A DNA stretch of 64,000 nucleotides from Terebella lapidaria. Its lineage: Eukaryota; Annelida; Polychaeta; Terebellida; Terebellidae. The DNA is taken from contig OX424555.1 in assembly GCA_949152475.1 (NCBI GenBank), forward strand, positions 18,308,868 to 18,372,867. Direction: 5' to 3'. A program made the position numbers and the translations under genes. How positions within the stretch are numbered: the stretch's first letter is position 1; each line of letters starts with the position of its first letter. Under the pieces are notes generated by a model. That model did no database searches, was not told the origin of the DNA, and saw only the letters and a program-made list of their open reading frames with translations. Positions 62,287 through 64,000 of this stretch are shown here, one piece after another.

Positions 62287-64000
62287 TAACTTTCAGATTT
62301 TGATCCAATTTAATAAGTACATGTTCCTGCTGTTATTTCCTTCGATGTCGACACCTGACAAAACTTGTACAAGATCATGCATTTTCAAATAGACTGTAAC
62401 TCAATCTGCAGATGTGACACAAATCTGAACAGGTATACCCCATCAATAGCAATCAGAATACATCAAGTTTTATCTTTTGATAGTTTTGCCAGTGTATATG
62501 CCAGGTTCTGCATTCTCGACGTTTGTTTATGAATAAAACTGCAGAGGCGACATGGAACTGAGCAAAAAATCTTGATGTTGCTTTCATTGATGACATGCAC
62601 TTCGATATCGAAATACCACGAGTTGTGTTCATATTTTCGTATGCTGCATGAATACATCTGTGATTCTCCATATCAAAGTATAGCTCTAAAATCCCCACCA
62701 CAATTGAGATCCATGAGGTAAATTGCTGATTTTCTTTCTCTCGATATTCACTTCCTTTGTTGATATAGCTGCCAAATCAAGTGCCAGATCATGCATTTTC
62801 ACCATCATGTTTACTGAAACTGCATATGTGACACGGAACTGAGCTAGCATAAAATACTCATATCTATTGTACAAGTGTAACTGCATTCTGGAGAATTAAT
62901 AGACACCAAGTCGATCAAGGAGGATGAATGTTTTCAAAAAAGTATGCTGATCATATACACAATCGACAGGTCATTTGCTGGAATTATTCTTTGAATTAAC
63001 AATGTTACTGAACTTGATTTCATGGTTTGGTAACTGATACTACAATTTTTTAGAATACGTTTGAGCAAACAATTTCGGTTGCCCCGATTGCAATTAGTAT
63101 CAGCTTCCAATGTTCAATTAGGTCAATAGTGGTGTTGTGAAAATGTCTCCTTCTGAATAACACTGAGAATACATCATATTTTATCTGTTGATAGTTTTAC
63201 CAAGTCATGTGCCAGATCATGCATTTTCATGTTTTGTTAATGGATGAAACTGCAGAGGTGACACGGAACTGAGCAAAAATCTTGCTGTTGCTTTCTTTGA
63301 TGACATGCACTTCGATATCGAGATACCACGAGTTGTGTTCATATTTTCATATGCTACATGAATACATCTGTGATTCTCCATATCGAAGTACAGCTCTAGT
63401 ATTCCCACCACAATTGAGATCCATGAGGTAGATTGCTGAATCTCTTTTGCTGGATACTCACTTCCTATGTTGATATAGCTGCCAAGTCAAGTGCCAGATC
63501 ATGCATTTTCACAATTATGTTCACTGAAACTGCAGATGTGACACGGAACCGAGCTAGCATAAAATACTCATATCTATTGTACAATGTAACTGCATTCAGG
63601 AGAATTGATAGACACCAAGTCGACCAAGTAGTGTGAATGTTTGGAAAAAGCATTGAAATTATATAGGCAATCGATAAATCATTTGCTGGAGTTATTCTTT
63701 GAACTGGCAATCTTACTGCACTTGATTTCATGGTTTGACTGATACAACATTTTTGAGAATACGCTTGAACACGAAATTTTGATTGGCTTCTTTACAATTA
63801 GTATCAACTTGCAATATTCATCAGGAAAATAGACAGTTTTACCTAAGTACTACGTGATTCAATGCAAATAATATTAGTGTTGTAAAAGTGCCTCTTATAC
63901 AATAAGATTTTGAGATTTTCCAATAAGTTAATACTCCTTCTGTGTTTTCCTTTGACGTCAACACCTGTCAAAACTTGTGCCAGATCATGCATTTTCAAAT

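Larger units (their letters stand above)
54331..63411 (-). other. Ten copies of a minus-strand ORF in the array
   Basis: Frames at 54331-54573, 55222-55464, 56113-56361, 57237-57485, 58022-58252, 60339-60587, 61060-61296, 62453-62701 and 63217-63411 share ILELYFDMENHRCIHVAYEN and GISISKCMSSKKAT. A tenth copy near 59060-59200 is broken. The copies differ by scattered substitutions. The end of the frame is not kept: an A run just after KKAT varies between 5, 6 and 7 bases and moves the frame. I recognise no family. It may be a decayed exon or chance openness carried along by duplication. Confidence 0.3.
53780..64000. repeat. Nested tandem array with a 19-bp core repeated about 28 times
   Basis: The core GCCAGATCATGCATTTTCA occurs about three times per unit (for example 54204, 54315, 54598), usually followed 15-30 bp on by GAAACTGCAGANGTGACAC. 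Three sub-modules follow one another: core plus AATAGACTG, core plus TGTTTTGTTTATG, core plus CAATTATGTTC. The block CATTCTGGAGAATT marks unit ends at 53817, 54697, 56541, 57668, 58378, 60771, 62884 and 63590. Units are about 700, 880 or 1,130 bp. Longer units of about 2.1 kb (59360 and 61446) carry extra plus-strand ORFs. The array runs off the window end. Confidence 0.85.

Overview
This is AT-rich, gene-poor, repeat-dense animal DNA. Evidence for a eukaryote: spliced exons with GT..AG introns, exons richer in GC than their surroundings, long non-coding stretches and many nested mobile elements. A marine invertebrate, probably a mollusc, is the best guess. The AGGTCA-rich tandem repeat followed by (GACG)n at 45.7-48.8 kb, and the repeat near 9.37-9.50 kb, resemble sequences I remember as common in molluscan genomes. 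That assignment is from memory and not proven here.

Layout. (1) 1-1.33 kb: last three recognisable exons of a PMP-22/claudin-type four-pass membrane protein, + strand. (2) 1.33-5.4 kb: no convincing gene. (3) 5.4-26.3 kb: two head-to-tail copies of an old segmental duplication of about 6 kb (unit 1, 5.4-18.0 kb; unit 2, 18.0-26.3 kb). Each copy carries a different transposon, so each serves as the empty site for the other. (4) Unit 1 holds the main find, a 6,320-bp element (9750-16069). It has terminal inverted repeats beginning TAGTCCATGAGCC and a probable 3-bp TAT target duplication. It encodes one spliced gene with two CCHC zinc modules, a probable transposase core, a FEN1/XPG-like nuclease with all five acidic motifs, and a C-terminal CXC-like cysteine motif. 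The closest class I know is the Academ superfamily (XPG-nuclease type). This copy has three frame changes and is probably dead. (5) Unit 2 holds a 2,864-bp foldback element (22904-25767), almost entirely inverted repeat, with a 4-bp ATAA target duplication. (6) 26.3-50.4 kb: further decayed copies of the same duplicated family with smaller insertions. (7) 45.7-48.8 kb: a TIR-bounded non-coding element carrying a 133-bp tandem array, each unit packed with nuclear-receptor half-sites. (8) 50.4-53.5 kb: duplicated family in inverted orientation. (9) 53.7-64 kb: a second, younger, nested tandem array. It has about 28 copies of one 19-bp core, ten copies of a minus-strand ORF and four copies of a signal-peptide-like plus-strand ORF.

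Only the claudin-like gene looks like an ordinary host gene. The element gene is coherent as a mobile-element enzyme. Most of the rest is best read as layers of duplication, insertion and decay. No rRNA, tRNA, CRISPR array or bacterial-type operon was seen.
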